A DNA stretch of 64,000 nucleotides from an uncultured Bacteroidales bacterium (GTDB lineage: Bacteria > Bacteroidota > Bacteroidia > Bacteroidales > Bacteroidaceae). The position numbers and the translations under genes are program-made. Of the stretch, positions 61,917-64,000 are shown one piece after another. Position 1 is the stretch's first letter. Each line of letters begins with the position of its first letter. Under the pieces are notes generated by a model. That model had not been told where the DNA came from, did no database searches, and worked only from the letters and a program-made list of their open reading frames with translations. The DNA is taken from contig CADCBH010000010.1 of NCBI GenBank assembly GCA_902799655.1, forward strand, positions 4,932 through 68,931, in the 5' to 3' direction.

Positions 61917-61997
61917 AACGAGCGAAGAATGATGCTTGCATCAATTCTTCCGAGTGCGAGGTGTTTCGACCGTTAGGTCAAGGCACCATTGCTCGTT
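61917..61997 (-). other. Structured leader RNA upstream of tRNA-Cys
   Basis: Four helices are possible on the minus strand: AACGAGC/GCTCGTT closing 61917-61997; GGTG/CACC (61960-61963 with 61984-61987) capped by GACC-TAAC-GGTC; and GAAGAATTGATGC/GCATCATTCTTC with one bulge (61924-61950). The whole folds like a three-way junction. It is transcribed with the tRNA from the promoter at 62007-62038. CAAGGCACC at 61979-61987 repeats the tRNA 5' end. Confidence 0.6.
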
Positions 61998-62006
61998 AAG
62001 CGGGTG

Positions 62007-62038
62007 CAAAGGTACGAATAAGTGAGCAAATAACCAAA
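62007..62038 (-). promoter_or_regulatory. Promoter for the tRNA-Cys transcript
   Basis: On the minus strand TTTG (62038-62035), 20-bp spacer and TACCTTTG (62014-62007). The start near 62001 gives about 90 nt before the mature tRNA 5' end. Confidence 0.85.
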
Positions 62039-62107
62039 TAAAAATCGATTTTTTTTTGTTATTTCGAACGAAAGTACTTTCGAGACGTAGTCTCAAAGTT
62101 AAAACTT

Positions 62108-62257
62108 TTATTTGAACTGGCCAAATTTTTGGCAGTTTTTTTTCATTTCACAGCCACAACAGGAACCGGTATTGCTGCGAAGTGTTCTGTAAGCACGCCA
62201 AGCGGCATAGCCCAAGGCACCAGCAATCACCAGTATGACAACAATCATCTGCATCAT
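62108..62257 (-). CDS. FeoB-associated Cys-rich membrane protein
   Basis: A 49-aa protein: one TM helix (MIVVILVIAGALGYAAW), a basic turn (RAYRTLRSN) and a Cys cluster (GSCCGCEMKKNC). This is the layout of the FeoB-associated small membrane proteins found near ferrous-iron transporters. No feoA or feoB gene is in the window, so it is an orphan here. ATG codons at 62257, 62254 and 62248 are alternative starts. It lies 14 bp after the lipid kinase stop and may share its transcript. Confidence 0.75.
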   Translation of the reverse strand: MMQMIVVILVIAGALGYAAWRAYRTLRSNTGSCCGCEMKKNCQKFGQFK

Positions 62258-62270
62258 CACCACTCACTCC

Positions 62271-63296
62271 TTAACTTCTCAGCTTCCTCAACAGCACCTT
62301 GTTGATAGCCTGTATCTTACGGCTACCCTTACCGATATCTTCGCGTACATTATTAATGTTGTTGAAGAAGTCGCTGAAAGCACTGAGCACAGGGTTGGGC
62401 TGGGCTTTGTCCTCAGTAGCCTTGGGATTGGTGAGGATGCTGATGCCCAGGTGTTCGATATGCACATCCACATCGGTACCCGTCATGATGGGGTCACCGT
62501 CATAGTGGATGGCACCAGCCTGCTTGCGGTGGATATGGATGCTCTTCGAGCGGAAGGTCTTGATCTTGGAGTTGTTGCCCAGCGTCTTCATAAACAGGTC
62601 TGCAGCAATCTGTGGAGCGTCGATGACGTCGAAGGGCTCCATGATGATGACATCCATCATACCGTCGCGCATGGTGGCTCCCGGGGCGATATAGGCATTA
62701 TTGCCGTATTGCGAGGCATTGGCACAGGCTATGAGGAAGGCCTTGTGATAGACGGTACCGTTGTCATCCACAATCTCGTAGGTCTCGGGCTTGTATTTCA
62801 AACCTTCTTTCAGCACATTCTCTGCATAGGTGATAGGACCGCGCTTGCCAGCCTCTGCGAATTTCAGCGAGATAAAGGCATCGAAGCCCATACCACAGGT
62901 ACAGAAGAAGGGCAGACCATTGATGACACCATAGTCAAACGACTCTATCTGGCACTCGTTGATGATCTGGATAGCCTTGACGGCATCCATCGGGATACAC
63001 AGATGGCGGGCCAGACCATTGCCCGACCCACAGGGGATAATACCCAAAGCGGTCTGGGTGTGTACCAACGAACGCGCTACCTCATTGACAGTACCATCAC
63101 CACCGACAGCCACTACGATGTCCTTGCCCTCAGCAGCATACTGGCGGGTGAGCTCAGCGGCATGGCCTGCATATTCGGTGAAACGGACTTCGTAACTGAA
63201 GCGCTCCTTGTCGAGGTGCTCTTCAATCAGTCGGGGCATGTCTTCCTTGCCATGGGTACCCGAAATGGGGTTGATGATGAAAACGATGTTCTTCAT
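62271..63296 (-). CDS. YegS/diacylglycerol-kinase-family lipid kinase
   Basis: A 341-aa kinase of the DAGK catalytic family (YegS, LCB5, ceramide kinase). IINPISGTHGK, VAVGGDGTVNEVA (nucleotide-binding GGDGT) and IPCGSGNGLARHL are the hallmarks; MRDGMMDVIIMEPF and HYDGDPI belong to the C-terminal sandwich. The start at 63296 follows a TATATTTG box on the minus strand (63319-63312). It is divergent from serine palmitoyltransferase, which makes a sphingoid base or ceramide a possible substrate. Confidence 0.9.
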   Translation of the reverse strand: MKNIVFIINPISGTHGKEDMPRLIEEHLDKERFSYEVRFTEYAGHAAELTRQYAAEGKDIVVAVGGDGTVNEVARSLVHTQTALGIIPCGSGNGLARHLCIPMDAVKAIQIINECQIESFDYGVINGLPFFCTCGMGFDAFISLKFAEAGKRGPITYAENVLKEGLKYKPETYEIVDDNGTVYHKAFLIACANASQYGNNAYIAPGATMRDGMMDVIIMEPFDVIDAPQIAADLFMKTLGNNSKIKTFRSKSIHIHRKQAGAIHYDGDPIMTGTDVDVHIEHLGISILTNPKATEDKAQPNPVLSAFSDFFNNINNVREDIGKGSRKIQAINKVLLRKLRS

Positions 63297-63472
63297 GCTG
63301 CTATTTGATTGCAAATATACAAAATAATGTCGAAAAAACTTTCATGGAAACGATAAATTTAATCTGGAAGAAGAAAATTCTCTTTTTTTGTGCACGATTT
63401 GAATAAAAATGTGTAACTTTGCAGGCTGAAAACAATATTTCGTAGCGAGAAAGCTATCAGACCTATTAATTT

Positions 63473-64000
63473 ATGGGACAATTACAAGAAAGATACAAGC
63501 ATTATCGTGAGCCGCAGAAGTATATGGAGGCTGACGTTTATCCTTATTTCCGCGCTATCGAGGGAAAACAGGGTACAGAAGTTGAAATGGGCGGACACAA
63601 AGTGTTGATGTTCGGATCTAATGCCTACACAGGATTGACAGGTGACCAGCGTATCATTGATGCCGCAAAGGCTGCGCTTGATAAGTATGGTTCCGGTTGT
63701 GCCGGTAGCCGCTTCCTGAACGGAACGCTCGACCTGCATGTTCAGTTAGAAAAGGAAATATCAGAATTTATTCATAAGGAGGACTGTCTGTGCTTCTCAA
63801 CAGGTTTCTCTGTTAACCAGGGTGTGCTGGCTATGGTGGTTGGAAAAGATGACTACATCATCTGTGATGACCGCGACCACGCCTCTATCGTTGATGGACG
63901 CCGCCTGTCTTTCGCCCGTCAGCTGCACTATAAGCACAATGATATGGCTGACTTGGAGCGTGTACTGCAGAAGCTGCCCTACGAGGCTGTCAAGCTGATT
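63473..64000 (+). CDS. spt: Serine palmitoyltransferase, N-terminal part
   Basis: The first 176 codons of an alpha-oxoamine synthase, cut by the window end. MGQLQERYKHYREPQKYMEA, GSNAYTGLTGDQRIIDAAK, YGSGCAGSRFLNGTLDLH and DRDHASIVDGRRLSFARQ match Bacteroidetes Spt, which condenses L-serine and palmitoyl-CoA to start sphingolipid synthesis. KBL and BioF are close relatives; the N-terminus favours Spt. The PLP lysine is beyond the window. TAACTTTG at 63414-63421 is the -7 box. Confidence 0.87.
   Translation, partial: MGQLQERYKHYREPQKYMEADVYPYFRAIEGKQGTEVEMGGHKVLMFGSNAYTGLTGDQRIIDAAKAALDKYGSGCAGSRFLNGTLDLHVQLEKEISEFIHKEDCLCFSTGFSVNQGVLAMVVGKDDYIICDDRDHASIVDGRRLSFARQLHYKHNDMADLERVLQKLPYEAVKLI

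Noticed and set aside
61978..61987. A second tRNA gene upstream of tRNA-Cys
   Set aside because: Only the CAAGGCACC 5' end is repeated; no cloverleaf or anticodon arm follows.
62235..63308. A 357-codon plus-strand open frame opposite the lipid kinase
   Set aside because: The minus strand encodes clear DAGK-family motifs; the plus frame has none and lacks a promoter.

Overview
The window looks like a chromosomal segment of a Bacteroidales bacterium, most likely Prevotellaceae (Prevotella/Segatella-like). The reasons are the recurrent Bacteroidetes promoter (TTTG, about 20 bp, TAnnTTTG), the lack of Shine-Dalgarno sequences, a smalltalk peptide next to an HU protein, BT4734/VirE-type primase genes, and the start of serine palmitoyltransferase, a marker of sphingolipid-making Bacteroidetes. 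No taxonomic search could be run.

Layout. 1-8.4 kb: the end of rplT, an indolepyruvate:ferredoxin oxidoreductase/aminotransferase operon, a secreted clostripain-type lipoprotein, guanine deaminase, and a queuosine unit (preQ1-I-like leader, YhhQ transporter, QueF). 8.4-16 kb, minus strand: a lipoprotein, an ABC ATPase, SecA, a degenerate alkaline-phosphatase-superfamily protein and a DUF4105 membrane protein. 16-25 kb: envelope genes (two outer-membrane barrels, LptC, a CBS/CorC protein, a PpiD-like foldase), PrmA and a Gly/Tyr-rich secreted protein. 25-26.7 kb: smalltalk/HU unit with striking repeats. 26.7-41 kb: an AT-rich signalling island. 41-51 kb: an accessory zone with an M16 protease between two REP-like hairpins, a DUF1016 nuclease, and a VirE/VapE-primase cassette ending in a P5/lysozyme-like gene. 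51-64 kb: housekeeping genes (DUF349, CorA, PepD, flippase-like protein, RsmA, MATE, alpha-galactosidase, tRNA-Cys, FeoB-associated peptide, YegS-like lipid kinase, Spt).

The most interesting part is the island at 26.7-41 kb. It encodes a LytTR regulator, two FHA proteins (one GarA-like), a membrane protein with EF-hand-like repeats, a caspase-like peptidase, a PP2C phosphatase, and five membrane-anchored Ser/Thr kinases with different C-terminal modules (DnaJ-type zinc finger, FISUMP-like, TonB-C, or short tails). Accessory genes are interleaved: a HExxH protein and a broken BRO gene. A short Thr motif (acidic-x-Thr-hydrophobic-hydrophobic) recurs in nearly every non-catalytic tail and fits an FHA docking site. 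The kinase genes share an unusually conserved block of about 85 bp at the 5' end, and one copy survives only as a stub, so the array appears to evolve by recombination at that block. I infer a phospho-signalling network joining envelope sensing to a caspase-like effector. Neither its trigger nor its output can be read from sequence.
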